From Parasponia andersonii (taxonomy: Eukaryota; Streptophyta; Magnoliopsida; Rosales; Cannabaceae): a stretch of 64,000 nucleotides of DNA. Positions 35,799-47,226 of this stretch are shown here, one piece after another; the stretch's first letter is position 1, and each line of letters opens with the position of its first letter. A model generated the notes under the pieces. It was given only the letters and a program-made list of their open reading frames with translations. It was not told where the DNA came from and searched no databases. The translations under genes were made by a program, and so were the position numbers. The stretch lies in the NCBI GenBank assembly GCA_002914805.1, contig JXTB01000200.1:174790-238789 (forward strand), read 5' to 3'.

Positions 35799-38700
35799 AT
35801 GATGGCGATCCACGCCGGCAAGTTGAATCAGTACATGAAAACCAGCGGAACCCAGCCACTGGAGGACGTCACCAGGCCTGAGAAAGGGAAGCAGACCCAA
35901 GCCTCTGGATCAGGAGAGCAGACCCTGAGGATAGTGCCGACCATTGTGGGCAGGCCAGAGCTGACCCAGGATCAAGAGGAGAAGGAAAAATGCCCCAAAA
36001 GAGCTGAAGGTAGGGTGAAGCACCTGAGGGAGATGGGCCATTCAGTCAACCATTTGATGTCATGGGAAAGCCGCACCTCTGCCGCCCCCATCGTTTTCAC
36101 CCAGCAGGATTTAACTATGGTGCGCCAGCCGCACGACGACCCCTTGGTGATTAAATTACAGATCGGCTCCACATTGGTCGGAAGGGTTCTGGTCGACGGT
36201 GGAAGCAACGTCGATATCCTGTTCCTCAGCACATTCGAGAATATGGGTCTGGATTGAAGCACACTCAGGCTGACCTGTCAACCGCTATTCGCTTTCGACA
36301 GTACGAGGGTCAACCCTTTGGGCATTGTGACCCTGAATGTCTGCACTGCAGAGAGATGCTTGGACATGGATTTCATCGTCATTGACTGCCATTCCTCCTT
36401 CAATGCCATCATAGGAAGGGGATGGATCCATGCCATTCATGGGGTCGCTTTTACCCTCCACCAGGTCCTAAGATGTCTATCAAAGGATGGAACCTATACG
36501 ATAGACATCAAAGGAGACCAGGCCTCTGCAAGGATGTGCTTTTCAACCGCCCTGAGGGGAGTCGACACGAATGCAAGCGCCTCGACTAGGGACGAATAGC
36601 AATCAAAGGACCGCCTGCCAGCGTATATGAAACGAATCAAAGAAGAGTCTGACGGTCCGGAATCCACGATCGAGGAGCTGGTAGCGGTCCCATTGAAAGA
36701 GGTAGAGCCAGCGAGGGTGGTTCTACTCGGGGCCCTATTACCCGAGGAGCAGAAGAACAAAATGTTGGGATTCCTGAAGCGGAACGAGGACATCTTCGCA
36801 TGGTCCCATGACGACATGCCTGGGATAGACGCCGCACACACCTGCAACCGACTGAACATAGATCCCAATTTCCCGTCAGTCAGGCAGAAGCCTCGAAAGT
36901 TCACACCAGAGAAAAATAGGGCGATCAACAAAGAGGTAGAGAAGCTGCTGGAGAATGGTCTGATCAGGGAATGTGTGTACCCGCGTTGGGTCTCCAACCC
37001 GGTAGTGGTGAAGAAGAAAAACGGCGAAGACCGTATTTGCATAGACTTCACCAACCTGAACAAGGCCTGCTCGAAGGATAGCTTCCCCCTACCGAGAATC
37101 GACCAAATGGTAGATGCGACGGTGGGATTCAACAGAATGAGCTTTTTGGATGCATATTCTGGGTACAACCAGATCCCCCTGTACACGGAAGACCAGATCC
37201 ATATGGCTTTTATCACGGAGCGGGGTCTGTACTGCTACAGGCATATGCCATTTGGCCTGAAGAACGCGGGGGCAACCTACCAAAGGTTCATGAATAAAAT
37301 ATTCGCCAGGCTTCTAGGGAAAATAATGGAGGTCTACATCGACGATATGGTCGTGAAGAGCAGGGAAGATTCAGACCATCTGAGGCACCTAGACGAATGT
37401 TTTAAGATTCTGAGGCAGTATCAGATGCATCTGAATCCCAAGAAATGTGCGTTTGGGGTATCCTCTGGGCAATTCCTAGGGAATATCGTGAGCAGGAGGG
37501 GTATTGAGGCAAATCCGACCCAGCTGACCTCGATCGTGAATATGCAGAGACCCTCGACCGTTCGGGAGGTCCAACACCTGGCCGGGAAGAAAGCCACTCT
37601 CAGCCGATTCGTCTCCAAAATGTCCGACCGATGCAAGCCTTTCTTCCAATGCTTAAAGAAAAGCTCTACTGTCATCTGGGGGGAGGAACAGGACAGGGCA
37701 CTAACAGATCTCAAGCTGTATTCGAGTCACCCACCTATCCTGGCTTCCCCGGCAGAGGGGGAGTGCCTGTACGCCTACTTAGCGGTGTCCGAGGTAGCGA
37801 TCAGTGTCGTGCTGTTCATCGAGGAAGACGGCAAACAGAACAGTATTTTATATAAGCCGCATGCTTCTGGATGCCGAGACACGATATAGTATGGTAGAAA
37901 AGCTGGTCCTTGCTCTGATCAACACTAAAAAGAAACTCAGGCAGTACTTTGAGGCACACTCGGTCACCGTGTATACAGATTTCCCTATCCATCAAATTCT
38001 AGCCAAGCCAGACTTGTCGGGACGACTGACTAAATGGGCCATCGAGCTGGGAGTATACGATATTGAGTATCGGCCTCGAGCAGCGAAGAAAGGGCAGGTC
38101 ATGGCGGATTTTCTGGTGGAAATCGAATCATTCGGCGAGCAGCATGACCTAAGTAAGATGTCTCAACTCCGCCCCCCTTCAGCCTGGACGCTCCACACCG
38201 ACGGATCCACGAATGCCTCAGGGTTAGGCATTGGGATAGTCTTGCAGACCCCGATGGGTCTCAGAGTTGAGAAGGCGTTGAGGCTCGGTTTCCAAGCGAC
38301 TAACAATGAGGCGGAGTACGAGGCACTGCTGCAAGGCCTTGAGCTAGCACTGCACTTCGGAGTGGAGGACATCGCAGTAAAGACCGACTCGCAGTTGATC
38401 GCGAGTCAGGTCAGGGGAGACTTCGAAGTAAAAGAACCGAGGTTGCACAGGTACTTCTCCAAGGTAATGGGGGCAAAAGCTCGCTTTAACAATTTCAATA
38501 TCGAACCAATCCCCAAGGAGATGAACCAGAGGGCCGACGAGCTAGCTAAGAGTACATCAACCGGGGGTACGGCTGGAAGCATAGAAGTTCTCATAGAAGG
38601 CGGGAGCATGGAGGACCCCCCGCGGACCCCTGTGCACCATGTATTCGCAACCGGAGCTACTGATGAAGGGTGGATGAAACCTATCACACAGTATTTGACG

Positions 38701-39896
38701 TTAGGGAACCTGCCCGCAGACCCCCGGGAAGCAAGATCAGTCAGATTGAAAGCCGCCAGGTACTCGATAGTGGGTGAACAGTTATACATGAGATCGACAA
38801 TGGGATCGATGCTACGGTGCATAGGTCCTGTCGAAGCGCAAAAACTAATGGAGGAAATCCACAAGGGAGTATGCGGCAACCACTCTGGCGAACGCAGCCT
38901 CGCTCACAAGGCTTTAACGGCTGGATACTTCTGGCCGTACATGATGACAGAGGTGATCCGATTCGTCAAGAAGTGCGATAAGTGCCAGAGGTTCGCCCTA
39001 GTGAAACGCCAGCCCGCGGAGGTACTTCATTCGAACATAACCCCCTGGCCGTTTGCCAAATAGGGTGTGGACATCGTCGAAGAGCTCCCCAGAAGTCCAG
39101 AGGGAAGGAGGTATGTCCTGTTGGCCACGGATTACTTCACCAAATGGGTAGAAGCCGAAGCCTACGCGACCGTTAGTAAGACAGATACGATTAACTTCAT
39201 CTGGAAGAATATAATCTGTCAGTTCGGGATCCCGAAAGAGATACACGCCGATCATGGCGCACAGTTCCAAAATGCTAAGGTCAAGGAGCTGTGCGAGCTG
39301 TATGATATAAGGCTCAGTTTCTCTTCCGTGAACTACCCTCAGGGGAACGGTCAAGCGGAGGCAACGAATAAAGCCATATTCAGTAACATCAAAAAGAACC
39401 TGCAAGAGGCTAAAGGCAAGTGGTTAGAAGAGCTGTCAGCCGTCGTATGGGCTTATCAAACCACGGAGCAGAGGTCGACTGAAAGAACGCCTTTCGCCAT
39501 GGTCTACGGATCAGAGGCCGTGATCCCGACCGAGGTCGGCCTCCCGACCCTCCGCTCCAAAGTGGTAAAAGATGCCCCCTTAAACGAACTCCAGCTAAGC
39601 CGCAACACAGAGCTCCTGGAGGAAACGAGAGACATGGCCCTGGTTCACCTGGCTTCGTACCACCAGCAGGCTAGATCCTACTATGCGAAAAAGGTTAATG
39701 GCCGACGATTTAATGCCGGGGATTGGGTCTTGAAAGTTAGAACAGGGAATTCCTCGAAACTGGACTCCAATTGGATCGGACCCTATGAAGTGGTCAAAGC
39801 ATTCGACAATGGTGCGTATATCCTGAAAGAGCTCAAGACCGAAAAAAACCTGCCGAACACGTGGAACGCTCAGCACTTGAAAAAATATCACGTGTA
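35799..39896 (+). pseudogene. pol: Tat protease and pol (PR-RT-RH-aRH-INT), nearly intact
   Basis: Protease at about 36130-36260 has the active-site triad as VDGGSN, followed by a stop at 36255-36257 (Trp position). Another stop is at 36597-36599. RT runs from about 36880 to 37560 (RICIDFTNLNKAC; HMPFGLKNAG; catalytic YIDDMVVKS near 37335). A one-base frameshift near 37840 lies in the first RNase H. The second, archaeal-like RNase H is at about 38185-38560 (LHTDGSTNASGLGIG; ATNNEAEYEALLQG; NQRADELA) with its catalytic Asp and Glu visible. Integrase has the His/Cys finger at 38870-38990, one stop at 39061-39063 (Trp position), and a core with DYFTKW, ADHGAQF and GQAEATNK. Ends at 39894-39896. 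Four simple lesions separate it from an open frame. Confidence 0.92.
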
Positions 39897-40200
39897 AGAC
39901 ACATGCATATGATATAAGACCATGAGAATGCTTATATTATTGAAAAGCATAAATCCAAAACAGATCAAGTTCCCTATTTGCCGCATGGATTCATCTTTTG
40001 GATTGCTATGGAAAAGGGGTCTACCCATAGTGGCAGACCCAATGTTTTGTGCTGCAACGGAAAGGGTCTACCCACAGTGGCAGACCTGACGTTTTATGCT
40101 ACTAGGGGAAAGGGTTTGCCCCAACATTTTATGTTGCCACAAAAAAAAAAAGGTCTGCCACAGTTGCAGACCATACGCACTACTCATGCAATAAATGATC
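39897..40200. other. Tat 3' non-pol region, proximal
   Basis: Contains a short repeated motif (ggtctacccatagtggcaga and variants near 40017, 40065 and 40150, spacing about 48 then 85 bases). No coding support. Confidence 0.5.
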
Positions 40201-40860
40201 GTACTATGGGAGTCACGTCGCTCGTCGACGACCCGAGAAAACGTACGAAGAGGAAACTGCTGTGCAACAAAAACTAGCCAGCAGACCTCAAAAACACTCG
40301 TACTATGGGTATGAAGAGGAAACTGCTGTGCAACAAAAACTTGCCAGCAGACCTCAAAAACGCTCGTACTATGGGAGTCACGTCGCACGTCGACGACCCA
40401 AGAAAACGTACGAAAGGGAAATTGCTGTGCAACAAAAACTCGCCAGCAGACCTCAAAAACACTCGTACTATAGGAGTCACGTCGCTCGTCGATGACCCGA
40501 GAAAACGTACGAAGAGGAAGCTGCTATGCAACAAAAACTTGCCAGCAGACCTCAAAAACGCTCGTACTATGGGAGTCACGTCGCTTGTTGACGACCCGAG
40601 AAAACATACGAAGAGGAAACTGCTGTGCAACAAGAACTTGCCAGCAGACCTCAAAAACACTCATACTATGGGAGTCACGTCACTCGTCGACGACCCGAGA
40701 AAATGTACGAAGAGGGAACTGCTGTGCAACAAGAACTTGCCAGCAGACCTCAAAAACGCTCGTACTATGGGAGTCACATCACTCGTCAACGACCCGAGAA
40801 AAGGTACGAAGAGGGAGAAGCTGCGCAACCAAAGCCTGCCAGCAGACCCCCTGAGAAACA
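40201..40860 (+). repeat. 99-bp tandem array in the Tat element
   Basis: Units begin gtactatgggagtcacgtcg and contain cgacgacccgagaaaacg, aaactgctgtgcaacaa and ccagcagacctcaaaaac. Unit starts at 40201, 40300, 40366 (partial unit between), 40464, 40564, 40663 and 40762, so spacing is 98-100 bases except one 66-base unit. Because 99 is a multiple of three and stops are rare, long repetitive frames stay open in several frames on both strands; I do not call them genes. Confidence 0.9.
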
Positions 40861-41556
40861 TTTTGGCTATACGAGTGGCTAAAGGAAAGCAGGGTCAGGA
40901 TCCATCCATTGGAAGTGGACCCCCCCTAAAGAACGTCCTAGCTATACAAAGAGCTAAAGGGAAACGGGCTCTACCCGGGGGATGATTTATTTGCGCATGG
41001 TCAGGATGCGAATAGATTTGGAGTCTACCCATTGGAAGTAGTCCATTATCAAACCAAACGTGAAGACAAAAATTAAGATTAAAGCCAGTTTATTATGTCC
41101 TAAAAATACAAAGCGCACGGTTAATAGCAGTATGCACTCTTAAGCCCTACTTACAGAATGCATGTCTAGAGCAGACCCTTAAGGAGACGTCGGAGTGATA
41201 GTGCCCTGTTTGTTCCCAGTAGGAGCCGAGCCCAGGCCTTCTCCTTTGCAACGACGAGTCCAAACAATGGTCGACCAATCCCTGGAGCTGGTTCCGAGCA
41301 TGGTCCCACGGAGAAGTCCAGCCACACACGTGGGTCGAACTCTGCCAAAACAAGTTATAACAAGAGTTATACCTCCATGAAACCGGATGAGCCAAAATTT
41401 GCACCCCTATCTCCGGAGCTAATCTTGGTAGTCATGACCCGAGGAAGACTCACTAGTAGTCCGAAATCGAGTCCTTACAATTATTTATATAGACGGTCAG
41501 ACGCGATCAACAAAGAAAAAGAAAACAGAATAAAAATAGTGGCACATTTCTTATTA
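40861..41556. other. Tat 3' non-pol region, distal
   Basis: Unique DNA between the tandem array and the poly(A) signal of the antisense gene. Short open frames on both strands show no family features. Confidence 0.5.
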
Positions 41557-41562
41557 TTTATT
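41557..41562 (-). terminator. AATAAA poly(A) signal of the antisense gene
   Basis: TTTATT on the plus strand reads AATAAA on the minus strand, about 50 bases after the antisense stop codon at 41613-41615. Correct strand and distance. Confidence 0.5.
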
Positions 41563-41612
41563 CAAAGGATTACATTGAATGTCAGCTTTATAAATATACA
41601 AAGTTTGAGGTC

Positions 41613-44600
41613 CTAGTTACCTCCGTCCAAGGGGATGCGGCCAACCCCGGCGCTTGGACCAGCCTCGGAGAAGGGTGGCATGGCCGGGTCGAATTCGTCA
41701 CTAGAAACAATGACCGCGCCAGACCCCTCACCGGTTGAGACCCCAAGACCAGGCTGAGCGTCTGAGGCCTCTGAAGTTCGATCTAGCGGACCGGAAGCGG
41801 GGACAAGCTCTATGACACCAGAAGCAGATATAGAGGGCCCCTTCTTTTCCGCAGAAAGCATCTTCAGCACGTCAGCCGGATATGTGATACTGATCTCATC
41901 CCTGAGCTGCTGCATATAGTGCTTGACGGAGTAGTGGTCCCTCTCGACGCCTTTCTGATCGTCAAATTGGTCTTGCGTTACCACCTCGGCGTGGCCTTTG
42001 AACTCTCTATTCTCTCAGCCAGACCTGTAACTTTCCACAGAAAGGACGTCCACCTGCCTCTAGTATCTCGTCTTCAGTTTATCCGTGTCCGCCAACCTGT
42101 CCTTCAGCGCCGCCAACCTGAGCTCTGCTTGCCACTGCGATAAGTCGACCAAAAAAGTGTTAATACCAGCAAGGTCCTCGCAGTGTTTGCGAGACATCTC
42201 CACCTGAGCACCCATCAGATTCTTGTGATCCAAGAAGAGACATCGGTTTACCTCGTTGGACCGGTCAAGTCTGCGTCGCAGAGAATAGGCCTCAAGCTTG
42301 GCTGTCGCCTCGGCTTTTCTCGCTTCCTTGGCATCCTCAACAGCCCTGTCACGAGCGATGAAGGCCAGCCCCATCTTTGCCCTGGCGCTCTGCAACTCTT
42401 GCCCCTTGACCCTTAGCTCGTTCTGGGCCAGTTTGGCGGCCTCGGAGTGGGCAAGTTTGTCAGCCTCCGCCTCAGTTAGTCTCGCGGCCAGCTCCTCGTG
42501 TCTAGCCCCCTCGGCGCTCAGAGCTTGAGCCACCGCACTGCTGACCCTCACCTCCTCGAGGCTTCGATATAAGTCAAAGTCAGACCTCATTCGGCGAGGG
42601 CGGCCTTGCTGCGCTTGACCAGCGCAGAGCGGGAACTTAACTCCTCGGTCAAATCCTTGACGCGAGAGGAATAGAGAGACTGGATGGTGGCCAGCTGCAG
42701 GATAGATAAGAAAAAGGGGGGAAGGGTCAGCGTTTAGTAAAGGTGCTGAAAAATATAGAAGCAACCAAACGGACCAAACCTGAGCGAAGGTACGCTGGGT
42801 GACCAGCTCGACATTCTCCAAAGAGAGCGCCTCCAACTTTGGCTCTACGGCTGAACTCTCTCTTTGAGCGTCGCTCATGCCAGGGGGACACAGCTCAACC
42901 CGGCTAGCCGTGAGGGCACCTTCTCCGCCCGTCGGGCACACCTCTGAGGTAATGGCAGAAGAGACAGAGGGAAGTCTGGCGCCATTGGGAGCACTATCAG
43001 CTACAGAGGGAGGGGGCATCTCCTCTAGATAGGCCGCAGTGTGCCGACCTTTTTCTCATTAGAAAGGTCATCATCACTGTCGGACGAGGGGGCAACCCTG
43101 CCCTCTTCTCCACCCGTCCCTCTTCTTCGTTGGAGGAACCGACCTCGCGTTGCCGCTTTGTGGGGACCAGGGGAGGGGAGGATAGTCTAGATTTTAATCT
43201 CGGAGCCCCACCACTGAGCTCAGCGATCTCTCCATCAAGGCTAACAGCACTCGATTTCGAACCAGAGTCAGGGGTGGAGGAGATTGCTGCAGCAGACACC
43301 CTAGCCGGACTCGGCGTCATCTCTTCCCCCAGCGCGATCCGTGTGGTAGACGGTCCCCCGGATGGAGTCCCGCCTACATCAGAGCGAGGGACTGCTGGCA
43401 TTTCACCTCTTGAAAACACCACGAGGCGCCGGCCAGCGGGTGCCCTGGTACGAGCCTTGTGTGCCGCGGTTTCCCCTTGACGGGTGAGGGGTCAGCCGAT
43501 GGGCCTGTCTCAGAACCTGCGGAGAACAAATAACATGTTTAGCTCACGGCCACAATCCGACCCACGAAACTCAAGGATGCGAAAATGAACTCACCCTTGG
43601 CCTTCTTCGGGGCAATGGCCTCCTCACTGCGGAGCCTGATGCACTCCGCGGCCACAAGCCTCACGGCCTCCTCGAGTACATGGCTAGATGGCGCCACCAG
43701 GTCATTGGAGCCCGCTAATTGGCTTGAAGCCATAACCTGCCGACCCACTATGGCAATTCTGTCATGCTCATCCCGGTAGAATCGGTTTTAGGGTAGAGGC
43801 GTCAAGTTGGCTCCGCATGTGCTTGGTGATGACCCAGGTATCCAGAGGGAATAGGAGGTATGAAACCATCCTGGGCATCATGTTCATCACTAAGGGGTTG
43901 AGGATAGCCAGGATGTGCCGGCAATCCCCGGGAGATCCGAAGATGACTATCCCCTCCAGGCTTTTGAGTTGCTCCACTGACAAATGCGGCTCAAACCTAC
44001 TCTCTTCCACTGAGGCTGCATAAGACAAAATAACGTGAGTAATAACAGACAGGGAGAACACAGACCCGAAAATCACGACCTGGCACTTACCCTGCAGGAA
44101 GGCTGAGAGAACTTGGAAGTGCTCGCCGTTCACCCAAGGAGAGCACCACGCCCCTCCGACGACGTATAGCCTAGCGTGGGAGTCCCATTGTTTGTCCGAC
44201 CGCGGCAAGCCCCAGAAGATGTGACGTCCTGGCAGCGGTTGGAGGTAAAAGGTGGGGTAGGAGCTTTTCTTGGGGATGAGGGTAAGTTTGTAAGCATAAA
44301 AGACCACCTCCAGGTCAATATGCAAATTATAGACTGACAGAGCGGAAATCCCCATCAGAATCATGATCCCGTTTGCATTTAATTACATCGGGTGGATCCC
44401 AGTCAAGGAGAAAAATTGGTGGACCAAGGGAGGAAGGGGGAATCGCAGCCAGTCCAGATGCTTTCTGCCCAAGATGATGGAACCCTCAGGGGCACAAGGA
44501 CGTAGATACCAGTCTACCGGACCCTCAATCCGTTGTAGCGTCAGTCCTCCGGGGAGGCAGAGCTGCCTCCTCAGTGAATCTAGCTCTGAATCCACAACGG

Positions 44601-44631
44601 GGTGCAATTCCTGGTTTTGACTTGAAGTCAT
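41613..44631 (-). pseudogene. Antisense intron-containing gene of the Tat element (Transposase_28-like N-terminus, coiled-coil C-terminus)
   Basis: Minus-strand gene starting MTSSQNQELH at 44631. The N-terminal part (LPGGLTLQRIEGP; RFPLPPLVHQFFSLTGIHPM) resembles the domain called putative gypsy-type transposon (Transposase_28). Three short GT-AG introns fit: 44090-44016 (75 bp), 43594-43517 (78 bp) and 42779-42695 (85 bp), leaving exons 44631-44091, 44015-43595, 43516-42780 and 42694-41613. Exon 3 is Pro/Ser-rich with a basic KRQR stretch. Exon 4 is a long Ala/Glu/Lys/Leu coiled coil (EEVRVSSAVAQALSAEGARH onward). Breaks: a stop where Gln is expected (about 44378), frameshifts near 43790, 43440, 43040 and 42590, and a stop near 42059. 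Function unknown; extra antisense ORFs are known in Tat elements. Confidence 0.7.
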
Positions 44632-44752
44632 TATTCTGAATACGACTGAAAGGGTAAAAGTCTCTAGAGAGGAAGGAAACGGAAACCCTAGGATTTTATG
44701 AGGTTAGAATGAGTGAAGATTTTAGTAAAGAGGAAAATGAGCATAGTTGCGG

Positions 44753-44761
44753 CTTTTATAG
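44753..44761 (-). promoter_or_regulatory. TATA box of the antisense gene
   Basis: CTATAAAAG on the minus strand (within ctctctataaaagccgc), about 122 bases upstream of the antisense start codon. This near-consensus plant TATA box lies outside the LTR and implies its own promoter, with transcription starting near 44725. Confidence 0.6.
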
Positions 44762-44951
44762 AGAGGGAGCCGAAAAGTTTTTCTGGAAAGGGGGAGAACA
44801 AAGGAGACCGAACAGTCGAAACTTCAAAATTCAAATAGATTTTATGACATGGGATAGCGTGCCTCCGCGTCGGCAGGGAGGGAGCCATGTGCACCCCCCA
44901 GATTGGAGAAACAGATAAACAATTTTCGCACTTCACGGGCACTAATCCGTC

Positions 44952-44970
44952 AAGTAGGGAAATAGGGGCA
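44952..44970 (+). other. Polypurine tract of the Tat element
   Basis: aagtagggaaataggggca directly before the 3' LTR. Confidence 0.75.
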
Positions 44971-44972
44971 GT

Positions 44973-45813
44973 TATGGGACCCGTTCCCAAATCATGCACC
45001 ACGTGGACGATTAAGTGGCAGAACAGGTCACCAACGGGGCCCACCATCCGACAGGTGTCAAAAACGGTTAGCTAAAAGCCACACAAGCCACACGTGATAT
45101 CACAATCAGCCGTTGGGCCATCCGAGATTAGGGCTGGCCCATCGCTGACCTTGAGCAAGCTCGGCCCAGTCCGACCCTTACCTTGACAGCTGGGGGGTCG
45201 GAAGTCCTAAGGGTCTTCCGCCAAAGTACAATGGAAAGTAATTCACAACTCCAGACTCAGACAGAGCATTTAATGCGGTCCTGGGTAGGCGAGCGCAGGG
45301 GAGGGGGGCAAGCCGTCCTGACGAAACGGCGATTTGACCAAATCTCACCCCTGACAGATTCAAGCCGTAGGAGGTGGCGGAAATCAGGCTACAGCGATAC
45401 AGAGATAATCATGGTAATCTCGGCCCGTGATCTCTGAGAAACATCCCTGGGGAAAAAGGTACTCAGTCCTGAGATTGAGAACCGAGTGGTTCACAATCTC
45501 AGGACTACATATATATGAGCCATGTATTCCCGAGAGGGGCATGTACGCTTACAAAAAAGAAATATATATAAAAAAAGCTTATGAGCAAGAAGGAAACATA
45601 TACTCATATAGAACTCATTCCTTGCTACCCAAAAAATTAAAGACTAAACATTGATTTAAGCATCGGAGAGTCTTTACAGGTGGTCATCCCCGCCTCTCCG
45701 ACCCTGCCTGGAGTTCTGAATACTTTGGGAAAGCGAGGACACGTGGACAGTTAGAGAGCACTGTATCAGCAGTTCAGAGGCACGTGGACGACTAGTGAAA
45801 AACAGCTCCAACA
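44973..45813 (+). repeat. 3' LTR of the Tat element
   Basis: 841 bp, starting TATGGGACCC where the 5' LTR has TGTGGGATCC; the terminal TG has become TA. Ends CTCCAACA followed by the GTTTG duplication. Confidence 0.93.
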
Positions 45814-45818
45814 GTTTG

Positions 45819-46775
45819 TATTATGGATTACATATATAGTTAGATGATTGTACTATTAGATTTATTATTGTACTTCCTGTTTAGTTGAATGGAATTATAA
45901 TTTTATTAAAAAAAATAAACTTTCATTGGTATATTTAAATTTAACTTGGGATTCGGAATTGTATCTTACGTGGACCCAAGCAACTGGCTCCATTTCACTA
46001 CAACGGAGATAAACCAGAAAGACATACTCTTCTCTGAAAATTAAACAATCAAAAATGGTGACTTTATTCATCTTTCATAAGTAAAACGGGCAAAAGGGTG
46101 ACTTTAATTTCGTTTTACACAAAATAGTTTTCATATAGGACTCCAGCCTCAGCCCTCACATGCTCTTGCAGTTCTTAGTTTTCATTTTTCAACGTTTTTT
46201 GGACCCTACGGGGTCCTATTGCACCCTCGTGTAGGGCCACTTACGTTGTTAATTCTTGCGGGACTTTCCAGTCTGATTTAATTTTAGAAATCTTAAACGT
46301 CACAAAATACTATCCAAAATTTGAATCTAACATTTATATAGTGCAATGCCTACGTATCGTGTAAATGTGCTCCATTTCATTGTCAAAAAATCAAGAAGAT
46401 TTGTTATATATACCAAAATTATATTTATGAATATATATACAAACAATCAAGGCTTATGGCATTCAACAATTCTAGTTCTACCTGCCAAACAATATATATT
46501 TTGTAAGAATATAGAGTAATAAAGACACTCACTAGCAAAAATTTGCACTAAATAAGGTGACATAATTTATAATTACACTTTATCTTAAAGTAAAATAGCA
46601 TCATTTATTAACATTGTGTTGTTAAAAATCATAACTTATCATTTGGTAACTCATGAAGGTCTCAAGTTCATATGACTATCTCATAATTAACCCGCAATAT
46701 ATTATTTTGTTAATTTGTTAAATTACAAAGTACGGAGATGTGTGTGAAAATAACTAAAAGCAAATTGAATATGAT
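45819..46775. other. Intergenic DNA between Tat and copia elements
   Basis: AT-rich, no gene recognised. A small GC-richer patch lies at 46198-46240. Confidence 0.5.
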
Positions 46776-46780
46776 CATAG

Positions 46781-47211
46781 TATTGGAAATAAAACAAATT
46801 TTATTTCTTACTCAAATATTATTACAAGAAAAAATTCCCAATTTCACTTTTGAAGCTCACTTACTCGCTAGAAATTATACTTCTTTCTCTCTTGTCTTCA
46901 CTTTTAGAATCTTGGTTTCTTACTTGATACTTAGCATACAAATGAGAAACGATATTTATACTACATGAGAAACAAAATAAACCACACAAATAAACAATTA
47001 CAAAAATCCTTAAGTCACACATATTTTCTTATACATGCAAAAAAAACTAATATGTAGCTAACACTAGAAGATTCTAGGAGGAAGCCTTCTTTAATTTGGA
47101 CTTGGACTTCTTATTTTATAAGTTTTTTACTTGGGCTAATTCTAACTTATTGGACATCATGTTGATGGGCCTAGAATACTTCTTATGGGCTAAACAAGTT
47201 TATTTTCAACA
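46781..47211 (-). repeat. 3' LTR of the Tork-like copia element
   Basis: 431 bp. On the minus strand it starts TGTTGAAAATAAAC and ends ATTTCCAATA. Matches 51783-52244 with many substitutions and some indels. Confidence 0.9.
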
Positions 47212-47226
47212 CTCCCCCTTAAACTT
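47212..47226 (-). other. Polypurine tract of the Tork-like copia element
   Basis: On the minus strand AAGTTTAAGGGGGAG directly precedes the TGTTG of the 3' LTR. Confidence 0.8.

Larger units (their letters stand above)
33466..45813 (+). mobile_element. Tat-lineage Ty3/gypsy retrotransposon, full length (12.3 kb)
   Basis: Two LTRs (842 and 841 bp) flanked by the 5-bp target duplication GTTTG (33461-33465 and 45814-45818). Order: primer site, gag, protease, RT, RNase H, an additional RNase H domain, integrase, a 99-bp tandem array, then an antisense gene and a PPT. The second RNase H and the long 3' non-pol region mark the Tat lineage. It has the fewest pol breaks of the retroelements here. 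LTRs differ by about 5% in the first 250 bases compared by eye, so it is the younger of the two Ty3 elements whose LTRs can be compared. Confidence 0.93.

Noticed and set aside
40201-40860. Regular repeats resembling a CRISPR array
   Set aside because: Units are contiguous 99-bp tandem copies with no unique spacers, in a plant retrotransposon.
40274-40985. Several long repetitive open frames on both strands (up to 226 codons)
   Set aside because: They are read-through of the 99-bp tandem array, whose unit is a multiple of three; no domain and no start context.
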